Assembly (NCBI RefSeq): GCF_013184495.1
Contig: NZ_JAAOIY010000001.1
Coordinates: 124,001-188,000 of the forward strand
Reading direction: 5' to 3'
Source of the DNA: Sporosarcina jiandibaonis
Lineage (GTDB): Bacteria; Bacillota; Bacilli; Bacillales_A; Planococcaceae
DNA length: 64,000 bases
Shown: positions 35,479 through 43,869 of the stretch, in pieces
How the letters are laid out: each line of letters begins with the position of its first letter
Position numbering within the stretch: the first letter of the stretch is position 1
Made by a program: the position numbers and the translations under genes
The notes under the pieces: generated by a model
Databases searched by the model: none
Told to the model about the DNA's origin: nothing
The model's input: the letters and a program-made list of their open reading frames with translations, nothing else

Positions 35479-35642
35479 CGGTAGAAGTTTTGCGGCGTAT
35501 TGGTCGTTTGGCCTATTTCGACAATAAGAGCACATCAATTGTAAACAGGGTGAAATTAGATTAGAATAATTCTCAATATGATGAGTAAACTAGTGTCAGT
35601 CATAGGCTGTTCACATTTGGGAGCGAAATTCGGGCTGAAATA

Positions 35643-35651
35643 TGTTATAAT
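35643..35651 (+). promoter_or_regulatory. Extended -10 promoter of the hem operon
   Basis: TGTTATAAT: a perfect TATAAT (35646-35651) with the TGn extension. No good -35 is present 17 bases upstream, as is allowed for extended -10 promoters. It lies 40 bases before hemA. Confidence 0.6.
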
Positions 35652-35690
35652 TGAAATAGTGAATTAGAACGTGAAAGGTGTGAGCACCAA

Positions 35691-37055
35691 GTGCATACAA
35701 TCGTAGTAGGTGTTAACCATCGAACTGCACCTGTTGAAATAAGGGAAAAGTTGTCGTTTGTTGAATCAGAATTGACAGAAGCGATGCAAACGTTGCAACA
35801 ACAAAAAAGTATTTTGGAAAACACAATCATATCAACTTGTAATAGAACTGAAGTTTATGCAGTGGTCGATCAATTGCATACAGGACGTTATTACGTAAAA
35901 CGCTTTTTAGCGGATTGGTTCAATGTGCCAATCGAATCATTCGAAGCGCACCTAGTTGTCAATGAAAACGATAAAGCGATTGAACATTTAATGAAAGTGG
36001 CTGCGGGAATGGACTCAATGGTACTTGGCGAAACACAAATTTTAGGACAAGTCCGTGATAGTTTTCTCGAAGCGCAGTCTATTGGCGTTACAGGCACTGT
36101 TTTTAATGAGCTATTCAAACAAGCTGTAACATTCTCCAAGCGTGCGCATGCAGAAACGGATATCGGTGCAAACGCTGTTTCGATTTCTTATGCGGCAGTC
36201 GAACTAGGAAAACAAATATTCGGTTCATTAAATCACAAGCACATCGCAATTCTTGGCGCGGGTGAAATGGGCGAATTGGCACTTCAAAATTTACAAGGTA
36301 GCGGTGCTGAAAAAGTCACAGTTCTGAATCGTACATTTTCAACTGCTGAAGAAATCGCCAAGAAATTTGGCGGGGTAGCGAAGCCGATCAGTGAGTTGCA
36401 ATGCGCATTATTGGAAGCAGACATCTTGATCAGTTCAACATCGGCATCAAATTACGTCATTGATTATGAATTAATGAAAAACGTTGATAAGATGCGAAGA
36501 GGCAATCCGATTTTCTTGATCGACATTGCAGTTCCAAGAGATTTAGACCCTAAAATTGGGGAGATTCCAAATGTGTTTCTATATGATATAGATGATTTAC
36601 AAGGAATTGTCGATGCGAATCTTGCAGAGCGTGAAAAAGCTGCAGAGAAAATCGGCTTATTGATTGAAGGACAAATCATCGAGTTCAATGAATGGCTCGC
36701 GACACTTGGCGTCGTTCCAGTCATCACTGCACTCCGTGAAAAAGCGCTCCGCATACAAGCTACAACGATGGAAAGCATGATGAACAAAATTCCAGATTTA
36801 ACAGAGCGCGAGAAGAAAGTTTTAAGCAAACATACAAAATCGATTATCAATCAACTGCTAAAAGATCCAATCTTGCAAGTGAAAGAAATGGCAATGGATT
36901 CTAAATCAGCTGAAAAAATCGCGTTATTCCAACAGATTTTCGGGATTGATGAAGAAGTTGAAAAGGAAAAAGAGGAATTGGCGAGATTAGCACAAGAGCG
37001 GCTAGCGTCAAGGTCGAAAAAAAATCTTTCCTCGGAACCTGATTTGTCATTTTGA
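35691..37055 (+). CDS. hemA: Glutamyl-tRNA reductase
   Basis: First enzyme of the C5 heme pathway: NADPH reduces glutamyl-tRNA to glutamate-1-semialdehyde. The 454 residues start at GTG with AAAGGTGTG upstream. The catalytic Cys50 is in [25 protein letters not shown] is the glutamyl-tRNA pocket. The NADPH loop is [12 protein letters not shown]. The C-terminal dimerisation helix follows after residue 320. It leads the hemAXCDBL operon. In relatives its level is lowered by HemX and by heme. Confidence 0.98.
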   Translation: MHTIVVGVNHRTAPVEIREKLSFVESELTEAMQTLQQQKSILENTIISTCNRTEVYAVVDQLHTGRYYVKRFLADWFNVPIESFEAHLVVNENDKAIEHLMKVAAGMDSMVLGETQILGQVRDSFLEAQSIGVTGTVFNELFKQAVTFSKRAHAETDIGANAVSISYAAVELGKQIFGSLNHKHIAILGAGEMGELALQNLQGSGAEKVTVLNRTFSTAEEIAKKFGGVAKPISELQCALLEADILISSTSASNYVIDYELMKNVDKMRRGNPIFLIDIAVPRDLDPKIGEIPNVFLYDIDDLQGIVDANLAEREKAAEKIGLLIEGQIIEFNEWLATLGVVPVITALREKALRIQATTMESMMNKIPDLTEREKKVLSKHTKSIINQLLKDPILQVKEMAMDSKSAEKIALFQQIFGIDEEVEKEKEELARLAQERLASRSKKNLSSEPDLSF

Positions 37056-37163
37056 CGATTACTAAAAGGGCTTTTCCTCATTGCAAATGTTACACTGTAA
37101 ATGGGGAGACGCCTTTTTATATCGTTTAAAATCAGACTTTATTTCGGGAAGGACTGAGACGTT

Positions 37164-37994
37164 TTGGCTGATATCACGATGACAAGGCTGCACGAGTGGA
37201 TGGTCATCTTGTATGCGTTCAGTCTTGTCTTTTACTTTATTGACTATTTAAATAAAGATAAAATCGCGCATCGAGTTGCTTTTTGGATTCTCATGGTTGT
37301 TTATGCGATGCAAACAACTTCTTTAATCATGTATATTGTTGAAACGAAACGCTTTCCGATTTTATCATTATTTGAAGGAATTTATTTTTACGCTTGGTTG
37401 CTACTAACAGTTTCTATTTTGCTGCATTTATTTTCAAAGCCGAGTTATATGGTATTTTTCCTTAATGTTATCGGGTTTATATTTATGACGATTCATACAT
37501 TTGCCAGGACGCAAATAAAGCAATCGCCAATTGGAGACGCTTTAATATCTGAACTCCTTTTCATTCACATTACATTCGCGATTTTGTCCTATGTCGCTTT
37601 TGCGATATCTTTTGTCTATGCGATATTATATTTACTATTATATAAGATATTGAAGAAGCGGAAATGGTCGAAACAATTTGTTCGCCTGCCGTCACTTCAA
37701 CAAACCGCGACTGGCATGAAAGTCGGGGTCATCATCGGAATCCCTTTACTGATGATCAGTTTGATTCTCGGCATGCAATGGGCGCATCTCGTGTTAAGTA
37801 ATTGGTCTTTCTTTGATTTTAAGATTATTAGCTCGTTTTTGATTCTAATTTTGTATATTCTTGTTTTATTGGCCATGCAAACTGGTAGGCTGAGAGGAAA
37901 CAACGGTGCATGGGCGAATATATTTGCATTCCTCTTTGTTATTATTAATTTCTTTTTGGGCAGCACATTGTCCGGATTCCATTTTTGGGTTTAA
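37164..37994 (+). CDS. hemX: HemX, CcsA-like membrane protein
   Basis: A 276-residue membrane protein with eight helices, of the cytochrome c assembly (CcsA/CcmC) fold. In B. subtilis HemX lowers the amount of HemA. MTRLHEWMVILYAFSLVFYFIDYL matches the start of Bacillus HemX, and WILMVVYAMQT and SLFEGIYFYAWLLL are typical. His residues in HITFAILSYVAF and MQWAHLVLSNW are at places where CcsA proteins bind heme. TTG at 37164 has GGAAGGA upstream; ATG at 37179 is possible. It lies between hemA and hemC as in Bacillus. Confidence 0.92.
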   Translation: MADITMTRLHEWMVILYAFSLVFYFIDYLNKDKIAHRVAFWILMVVYAMQTTSLIMYIVETKRFPILSLFEGIYFYAWLLLTVSILLHLFSKPSYMVFFLNVIGFIFMTIHTFARTQIKQSPIGDALISELLFIHITFAILSYVAFAISFVYAILYLLLYKILKKRKWSKQFVRLPSLQQTATGMKVGVIIGIPLLMISLILGMQWAHLVLSNWSFFDFKIISSFLILILYILVLLAMQTGRLRGNNGAWANIFAFLFVIINFFLGSTLSGFHFWV

Positions 37995-38021
37995 TGAACC
38001 CTTTATGAAAGGTTGATCAGA

Positions 38022-38957
38022 ATGAGAAAAATCATCGTAGGTTCGAGAAGAAGTAATCTTGCCATGACACAAACAAAGTGGTTTATTGAACAAATGAAAG
38101 AAGCAGGTGCGCCATTCGAATTTGAAATCAAGGAAATCGTGACGAAAGGCGATCAAATCCTTGATGTCATGCTCTCCAAAGTGGGTGGTAAAGGCTTGTT
38201 TGTAAAAGAAATTCAACAAGCGCTCCTCAATAAAGAAATCGATTTTGCGGTACATAGCTTAAAAGACATGCCAGCTAAATTGCCTGAAGAACTCATGATC
38301 GGTTGCATCCCGCCACGTGTCGATGCACGCGATGCATTCATTTCAAATGGCCATGTCAAATTCATGGATCTTCCGATCGGTGCAGTTGTCGGTACATCGA
38401 GCCTCCGCCGTAGTTCGCAATTATTACTCTTGCGTCCAGATTTAGAAATCAAATGGATACGCGGAAACATCGAAACGCGCATGAAGAAATTGCGCGACGG
38501 AGAATACGATGCGATTTTACTGGCTGCTGCGGGAATGAAACGTGTCGGTTGGGATGACGATGTAGTAACAGAATTCATGTCCGTCGAGGATTGCATACCT
38601 GCAATCGGGCAAGGTGCATTGGCGATTGAATGCCGTAAAGATGACAAAGAATTATTGGATGAACTCGCAAAAGTATCCGACGATAAAACATGGAAAGAGA
38701 TTGAAGCAGAACGCACATTTTTATCGGAAATGGACGGTTCATGCCAAGTTCCAATCGCCGGATATGCTCAGTATGACGGAGAAAACATTCACTTTACGGG
38801 TTACGTCGCTTCACCAGACGCTACACAAGTATTTAAAAATACCGTTGTCAACTCGGATCCGGTTGCAGCAGGAATGCAAGTGGCAAATACGTTGCGTGCT
38901 GAAGGGGCCGGCGATGTTATAAAGAAAGTGATGGCCGAGATGGATGAAGGAAAGTGA
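38022..38957 (+). CDS. hemC: Hydroxymethylbilane synthase (porphobilinogen deaminase)
   Basis: Joins four porphobilinogen molecules into hydroxymethylbilane, using a covalent dipyrromethane cofactor bound to Cys241 in [12 protein letters not shown]. 311 residues. Conserved arginine- and lysine-containing stretches are present: [35 protein letters not shown] and [12 protein letters not shown]. The ATG at 38022 has AAAGG nine bases before; a TTG at 38013 is less likely. Its end overlaps hemD by 14 bases. Confidence 0.97.
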   Translation: MRKIIVGSRRSNLAMTQTKWFIEQMKEAGAPFEFEIKEIVTKGDQILDVMLSKVGGKGLFVKEIQQALLNKEIDFAVHSLKDMPAKLPEELMIGCIPPRVDARDAFISNGHVKFMDLPIGAVVGTSSLRRSSQLLLLRPDLEIKWIRGNIETRMKKLRDGEYDAILLAAAGMKRVGWDDDVVTEFMSVEDCIPAIGQGALAIECRKDDKELLDELAKVSDDKTWKEIEAERTFLSEMDGSCQVPIAGYAQYDGENIHFTGYVASPDATQVFKNTVVNSDPVAAGMQVANTLRAEGAGDVIKKVMAEMDEGK

Positions 38958-39711
38958 ACCGTTAAAAGGGAAGACAGTCGTTTTCACAGGCACTCCCAAA
39001 TCAGAAGATGTATTTGAATTGGTTAGAAATTACGGGGGACACCCAGTTTCTCTCCCGTTAATAAAAGTCACGGAATTAATAGAACCAACCGATAAATTAC
39101 GCCTGGATGCCAGTCCTACTTACGACTGGCTTATCTTCACGAGTCAAAGCGCCGTATCGGCATTTGAAGCGAAAATGAAGCGTCACGGGGTATCTACAGA
39201 CACGATTCCTTCAAATGTAGCTGCAATCGGCACGCGCACTGCGGCCGCTCTTGAGAAGATCGGATTTTCAGTGCAGTTTATCCCGACAGTTTTTAGCGCG
39301 GACGTTTTCGTGAAAGAATTTAATCCGCAGGAAAATGATCTGCGCCGGTTGCTGTTTTTGCGCGGAACGATCGCGGGACCGACAATCAGTGAGGAACTGC
39401 CGTTTATTGTTGATGAATGGACAATCTATAAAACCGAAAAAGCGGATGAAAACACAGATGAACTTGTGGATTTATTGCAACGAGAAAAGGCGGTATCGGT
39501 GTTATTTGCAAGTCCGTCAGCAGTCGAAATTTTCGCGGAAGAAGTGGCACCCAAAACTGGGTGGGACGGCTATATAATTGGTGCTATCGGGCATGTCACC
39601 GAGAAAGCGCTTAAAGAAGTCGGCGCGCCCGTTCATGTTCGACCTGAAACTTATACTTTAAAGCATCTCGTCGATAAATTGGCGAGTCGAAAGGATGTTA
39701 CGTTTGGATAA
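38944..39711 (+). CDS. hemD: Uroporphyrinogen-III synthase
   Basis: Closes hydroxymethylbilane into uroporphyrinogen III with inversion of ring D. 255 residues in two alpha/beta domains; this family has low sequence conservation. Visible marks are [10 protein letters not shown] at the start, [12 protein letters not shown] near 58-70, [15 protein letters not shown], and the second-domain [11 protein letters not shown] and [11 protein letters not shown]. It overlaps hemC by 14 bases and hemB by 8, so translation is coupled. Confidence 0.93.
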   Translation: MKESEPLKGKTVVFTGTPKSEDVFELVRNYGGHPVSLPLIKVTELIEPTDKLRLDASPTYDWLIFTSQSAVSAFEAKMKRHGVSTDTIPSNVAAIGTRTAAALEKIGFSVQFIPTVFSADVFVKEFNPQENDLRRLLFLRGTIAGPTISEELPFIVDEWTIYKTEKADENTDELVDLLQREKAVSVLFASPSAVEIFAEEVAPKTGWDGYIIGAIGHVTEKALKEVGAPVHVRPETYTLKHLVDKLASRKDVTFG

Positions 39712-40684
39712 TTTAAATTTCCGTCGAAATAGACGGTTGCGGAATTCTGGAACTCTTCGTTCCATGGTAAGAGAAACAGTTTTGCAAAAAGAAGATTTCA
39801 TCTATCCGATTTTCGTCGTCGAAGGGGACGATGTGAAAAATGCGGTAGAATCGATGCCGGGCGTCTATCAATTGTCGCTTGATCATCTAGCTGCCGAAGT
39901 GGATGAAGTAGTTTCACTTGGCATTCCATCGATTATTTTATTCGGTGTTCCGAAAGAAAAAGATGCTATAGGATCCCAAGCATACGCGGAAGAAGGAATC
40001 GTGCAGCAGGCAACTCGTTTTGTGAAGGAACGCCACCCGGAACTCGTCGTGATTGCGGACACTTGTCTTTGCCAATATACAGACCACGGGCACTGCGGAG
40101 TCATCGAAGACGGCTATGTATTAAATGATCAATCGCTGGAATTACTTGCGAAAACAGCAGTTAGCCAAGCTGAAGCCGGAGCTGACATCATTGCGCCGTC
40201 CAATATGATGGACGGATTTGTCGCTGCAATTCGCCGCGGGCTTGACGAAGCAGGATTTGTGAATATCCCTATTATGTCTTACGCAGTAAAATATGCGTCT
40301 GCATATTACGGACCGTTCCGCGATGCGGCTCATTCATCACCGCAATCAGGTGACCGCAAAACGTATCAAATGGACCCGGCAAACCGACTTGAAGCCATTC
40401 GAGAAGCTGAATCCGATGTTGCTGAAGGAGCCGACTTCCTGATTGTTAAACCGGCACTTTCGTATCTCGATATCATGCGCGATGTGAAAGATAACTTCAC
40501 ATTGCCGGTCGTCGCTTACAATGTGAGCGGGGAATACGCTATGGTGAAAGCGGCAGCACAAAATGGCTGGATAAACGAAAAAGATATTGTCATTGAAACA
40601 TTAACAAGTATGAAGCGTGCGGGTGCGGACTTAATTATGACGTACCATGCGAAAGATGCGGCGCGCTGGTTGGAGGGAAAATAA
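39704..40684 (+). CDS. hemB: Delta-aminolevulinic acid dehydratase (porphobilinogen synthase)
   Basis: Condenses two aminolevulinate molecules to porphobilinogen. 326 residues. The zinc-binding cysteines are in [15 protein letters not shown]. The two Schiff-base lysines are in [16 protein letters not shown] and [15 protein letters not shown] at 39704 is chosen because AAAGG lies nine bases upstream; an ATG at 39695 directly abuts that site. The stop is followed at once by the hemL start. Confidence 0.97.
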   Translation: MDNLNFRRNRRLRNSGTLRSMVRETVLQKEDFIYPIFVVEGDDVKNAVESMPGVYQLSLDHLAAEVDEVVSLGIPSIILFGVPKEKDAIGSQAYAEEGIVQQATRFVKERHPELVVIADTCLCQYTDHGHCGVIEDGYVLNDQSLELLAKTAVSQAEAGADIIAPSNMMDGFVAAIRRGLDEAGFVNIPIMSYAVKYASAYYGPFRDAAHSSPQSGDRKTYQMDPANRLEAIREAESDVAEGADFLIVKPALSYLDIMRDVKDNFTLPVVAYNVSGEYAMVKAAAQNGWINEKDIVIETLTSMKRAGADLIMTYHAKDAARWLEGK

Positions 40685-41977
40685 TTGGAGAAAAATTATA
40701 CGAACTCGAAACAAGCGTTTGAAAAAGCAGTAGACTTAATGCCTGGTGGTGTGAATTCACCAGTTCGTGCATTTAAATCAGTAAATATGGACCCGATTTT
40801 CATGCAAAGCGGTAAAGGTGCAATGATTACGGATATCGATGGGAATGAATACATCGACTACGTTCTTTCATGGGGGCCTCTTATTTTAGGTCACTCGGAT
40901 CCGGATGTTGTTAAAGGCATTCAACGCGTTGCGGAAACTGGTTCCAGTTTCGGTGCGCCTACATTGGCTGAAAATGAACTTGCCGAGATTGTCATTGATC
41001 GTGTACCTTCGATTGAAATGGTGCGCATGGTATCCTCGGGAACAGAAGCGACGATGAGCGCATTACGTCTTGCACGAGGCATTACAGGACGTAATATTAT
41101 TTTGAAATTTGAAGGATGTTACCATGGACATGGTGACTCTTTATTGATCAAAGCAGGTTCTGGTGTTGCAACACTAGGACTTCCAGACAGCCCGGGAGTC
41201 CCAGAATCCGTAGCGAGAAACACAGTTACAGTTGCTTACAATGATCTCGATAGCGTGAAAGTTGCGATTGATGAGTTCGGCGACGATTTAGCAGCGATCA
41301 TTGTTGAACCTGTTGCTGGAAATATGGGAGTTGTCCCACCGCAGCCAGGATTCCTAGAAGGTCTCCGCGAATTAACTACCGAAAATGGATCGCTCTTAAT
41401 TTTTGATGAAGTTATGACAGGTTTCCGTGTTGGATATAACTGTGCGCAAGGTCATTTTGATGTGCAACCAGATATTACATGTCTTGGAAAAGTCATCGGC
41501 GGCGGACTTCCAGTTGGTGCATACGGTGCATCCAGAGAAATCATGGAAAATGTCGCGCCGGCTGGAACTGTTTACCAAGCAGGTACATTGTCAGGTAACC
41601 CGCTTGCCATGACTGCGGGAATTGAAACGTTGAAAAAGTTGACGCCGGAATCTTATGATCACTTCATGAAGCTTGGCGACCAACTTGAAAATGGTTTCCG
41701 CGAAGCGGCGGAAAAGTATAATATTCCGCACACAGTAAACCGTGCTGGTTCAATGATCGGTTTCTTCTTCACGAATGAAGATGTCGTCAATTACGATGCA
41801 GCTAAAACATCAGATCTAGAATTGTTTGCAGATTACTACCGCTTAATGGCGGAAGAGGGTATCTTCTTACCACCGTCACAGTTTGAGGGGATGTTCATTT
41901 CAACTGCGCATACTGAAGAACATATTGCGAAAACTGTTGAAGCCTTCCATACGGTGTTTGAAAAGTTAGCGCGATAA
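40685..41977 (+). CDS. hemL: Glutamate-1-semialdehyde 2,1-aminomutase
   Basis: PLP enzyme that turns the HemA product into 5-aminolevulinate. 430 residues. PLP is held by Lys269 in [14 protein letters not shown]; the Asp is in [22 protein letters not shown] and [11 protein letters not shown] are family marks. TTG start with GGAGGG upstream, immediately after the hemB stop. It is the last gene of the hem operon. Confidence 0.98.
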   Translation: MEKNYTNSKQAFEKAVDLMPGGVNSPVRAFKSVNMDPIFMQSGKGAMITDIDGNEYIDYVLSWGPLILGHSDPDVVKGIQRVAETGSSFGAPTLAENELAEIVIDRVPSIEMVRMVSSGTEATMSALRLARGITGRNIILKFEGCYHGHGDSLLIKAGSGVATLGLPDSPGVPESVARNTVTVAYNDLDSVKVAIDEFGDDLAAIIVEPVAGNMGVVPPQPGFLEGLRELTTENGSLLIFDEVMTGFRVGYNCAQGHFDVQPDITCLGKVIGGGLPVGAYGASREIMENVAPAGTVYQAGTLSGNPLAMTAGIETLKKLTPESYDHFMKLGDQLENGFREAAEKYNIPHTVNRAGSMIGFFFTNEDVVNYDAAKTSDLELFADYYRLMAEEGIFLPPSQFEGMFISTAHTEEHIAKTVEAFHTVFEKLAR

Positions 41978-41990
41978 TTAATAAAACCTT

Positions 41991-42030
41991 TACCGAGTAC
42001 TTGAACGATTTCAAGTACTCGGTATTTTTA
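41991..42030 (+). terminator. Terminator of the hem operon
   Basis: TACCGAGTACTTGAA pairs with TTCAAGTACTCGGTA, followed by TTTTTAT. Confidence 0.9.
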
Positions 42031-42035
42031 TGGAT

Positions 42036-42121
42036 ACCGTTGGTCTACGTTCCGGGCGGCGCTTTCCTGCGGACGAGCGTCGAGCCAATCGAACAACGAA
42101 GAGTTCGAACTTCGATCAACT
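42036..42121. repeat. Truncated copy of the 28204 palindromic repeat
   Basis: Shares ACCGTTG, the GGGCGG-CGCTTTCCTGCGG block and a TCAACTATAGATT-like end with the element at 28204-28334, but the interior and the second GC-rich arm are lost or replaced. Confidence 0.6.
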
Positions 42122-42179
42122 ATAGATTTCATTGTGATTAGATTGTGTGTCGACGAAGAAAGAAGTGTTCTTGTGAGAA

Positions 42180-42582
42180 CGCAACGTTTTCATCAAACTA
42201 GGAAACGTATCGCACGTACTTGGAAACGTTAACGCAAAAGAAGGAAACGTTTCCGTCAAAGTAGGAAACGTTACTGGGAGTAAGAAACGTTTTCATTAAA
42301 CTAGGTTACGTTTCGCATGAACTTGGAAACGTTATCGCAAAAGAAGGAAACGAATCCGTCGAAGTAGGAAACGTTACTAGGAGTAAGAAACGTTTTCATC
42401 AAACTAGGAAACGTTTCACATGAACTTGGAAACGTTAACGCAAAAGAAGGAAACGTTTCCGTCGAAGTAGGAAACATTACTGGGAGTAAGAAACGTTTTC
42501 ATCAAACTAGGAAACGTATCGCACGTACTTGGAAACGTTAACGCAAAAGAAGGAAACGTTTCCCCGAAACCAGGAAACGTCC
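42180..42582. repeat. Nested tandem repeat: four 103-bp units of five ~21-bp steps
   Basis: A motif of the form GGAAACGTT recurs 20 times. The central C lies at 42185, 206, 227, 248, 269, then 288, 309, 330, 351, 372, then 391, 412, 433, 454, 475, then 494, 515, 536, 557, 578. Steps are 21, 21, 21, 21 and 19 bases in every unit, giving an exact 103-bp period four times. AACGTT is palindromic and several copies extend to the 12-bp palindrome GGAAACGTTTCC. The spacing is about two helix turns, so all motifs face the same side of the DNA. 103 is not a multiple of three and no frame stays open, so it is not coding. Function unknown. Confidence 0.92.
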
Positions 42583-42647
42583 CCATCGCGACAATATAAA
42601 TATTAAAACATCCTCCCCCGATTATCTTCTAACAATCAATCATCATG

Positions 42648-42655
42648 CATACAAT
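42648..42655 (+). promoter_or_regulatory. Sigma-E-type -10 box upstream of the SpoVID-like gene
   Basis: CATACAAT is an exact match to the sigma-E -10 consensus, 30 bases before the ATG. The -35 region is weak (no clear ATATT 14 bases upstream), so this is a candidate only. It fits mother-cell expression. Confidence 0.4.
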
Positions 42656-42684
42656 TGTTTGTAAGGGAATAGGAGGAGAAAAAT

Positions 42685-43353
42685 ATGAAAACTGTACAAT
42701 GGCAAATGAAAGAGGACTTTGTATTTCCAGAATCGACAGGAACTCCAACAGGTACAGAGTCGGTCAGGGTGACGCCTCGATTTACAATCGATCGTTCGGG
42801 GGAATCGGTTCGGATGACCGGCATCTACCATCTAGCAGTGAATGTAGAATTTGACTTAGAAGTTCCTAGAACGGGTAAAGCAGACTCTGCAATATTAATT
42901 GACGATGTTGAGCTTAATGGGAATTTAGGCTATTTTGAATATGCGGTTCCGTTTAATATCGATTTACCACCAGAAGCAAATGATCCGTTAAACATCGCGA
43001 CAGCAAATGCGCAATGCGAGATGGAGGGACAAGGCGCAATTGCAGTCATTTGGGAAGTCCAATGTTCCTATAGGGAAATCATCGAAGTTCAAGAGGATAG
43101 CTCTAACCCTAAACAAAAAGAACCCAATACAGAAGAAACACCAGAATCACCTTCAAATGTTGCTGCAGAAGTTGCTGAAACAGAAGAGGTTGTTGAAGAT
43201 AATCCAGCCCCGGAACATACTGTGAAATATGAAAATGTATCAATTCCAGACCGGGAAGAAGATGAAACATTGTCATTCATCGCTGGCTTGGAAGATGGGA
43301 TTTCAACAACAGTTTTCCGCTCAAATAATGTTTCGGTGCAGGGCGAAAGCTAA
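42685..43353 (+). CDS. SpoVID-like spore coat assembly protein, short form without LysM
   Basis: A 222-residue protein whose first 135 residues resemble the N-terminal domain of SpoVID, which directs coat encasement of the forespore (VRVTPRFTIDRSGESVRMTGIYHL, YFEYAVPFNIDLPPEA). A Glu-rich disordered stretch follows (about 138-195). It lies between hemL and valS, where B. subtilis has spoVID. It lacks the long repeats and the C-terminal LysM domain of the 575-residue B. subtilis protein, and ysxE is absent. Either a short lineage form or a truncated gene. ATG has AGGAGGAG upstream. Confidence 0.6.
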   Translation: MKTVQWQMKEDFVFPESTGTPTGTESVRVTPRFTIDRSGESVRMTGIYHLAVNVEFDLEVPRTGKADSAILIDDVELNGNLGYFEYAVPFNIDLPPEANDPLNIATANAQCEMEGQGAIAVIWEVQCSYREIIEVQEDSSNPKQKEPNTEETPESPSNVAAEVAETEEVVEDNPAPEHTVKYENVSIPDREEDETLSFIAGLEDGISTTVFRSNNVSVQGES

Positions 43354-43512
43354 TCCCGCGAGAAAGCACAGTAATAGAAAGTCACCGGCAGTCGGCACGA
43401 TCAACATCCGAATTAATTGAAAAACGGCGATTGGAATAATGATGGTTTTACAATAAAAACGGGTTTTTCGCAGCCAAGGTGGCAATAAGTATGGATTATA
43501 CCCTTTTCTCAT
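43321..43512 (-). CDS. Small membrane protein of unknown function
   Basis: A 63-residue frame with two probable membrane helices (KTIIIPIAVFQLIRMLIV and DFLLLCFLAGLAFAL) after a basic, aromatic start MRKGYNPYLLPPWLRKTR. AAAGGA stands seven bases before the ATG, which supports translation. It converges on the SpoVID-like gene and overlaps its last 33 bases. I do not recognise the family. Confidence 0.5.
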   Translation of the reverse strand: MRKGYNPYLLPPWLRKTRFYCKTIIIPIAVFQLIRMLIVPTAGDFLLLCFLAGLAFALHRNII

Positions 43513-43535
43513 AACACAATCCTTTCTTGATTTAC

Positions 43536-43565
43536 TTGACGTACACGCCTGTTTTCCTATATAAT
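43536..43565 (+). promoter_or_regulatory. Promoter of valS leader
   Basis: TTGACG (43536-43541), 18-base spacer, TATAAT (43560-43565). Confidence 0.75.
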
Positions 43566-43584
43566 CAATTCAACTGCATATTGA

Positions 43585-43832
43585 TGCGATGAACGGGAAT
43601 AGTACGTGACATAATTTTCTAAAGAGAGGGAGCCAAAGGTGAGAGGCCCCGTAAAGAATGCACAGAATGTCCCCCGTGAGCAGTTTCCATGAACAAGAAC
43701 CTTCTTCATTAGTGGAAACCGGTTTGAAGCCGTTATACAAGTATGAGGTGTACATTTTTTGCTGTGCACAAATAAAGGTGGTACCGCGAACAACTCCTTC
43801 GTCCTTTTTTAAGACGAACGGAGTTTTTTTGT
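43585..43832 (+). promoter_or_regulatory. valS: T-box riboswitch of valS
   Basis: The leader holds the T-box sequence AAAGGTGGTACCGCG (43774-43788), which pairs with the uncharged tRNA acceptor end, followed by the terminator at 43791-43832. Stem I elements GAACGGGAATAGTACG and AAAGAGAGGGAGCC are visible. A GTC at 43669-43671 in GAATGTCCCC is the likely valine specifier codon. Uncharged tRNA-Val should allow read-through into valS. Confidence 0.93.
43791..43832 (+). terminator. T-box-controlled terminator
   Basis: AACTCCTTCGTC pairs with GACGAACGGAGTT, followed by TTTTTTT. Mutually exclusive with the T-box antiterminator. Confidence 0.9.
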
Positions 43833-43869
43833 GTCCGAAAATAAATTTATTTAACAGGAGGAACTAACC

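Noticed and set aside
42180..42582. Array of regular short repeats resembling a CRISPR
   Set aside because: The segments between motifs repeat with the 103-bp period instead of being unique, the motif is only about 9-12 bases, and no cas gene is nearby.
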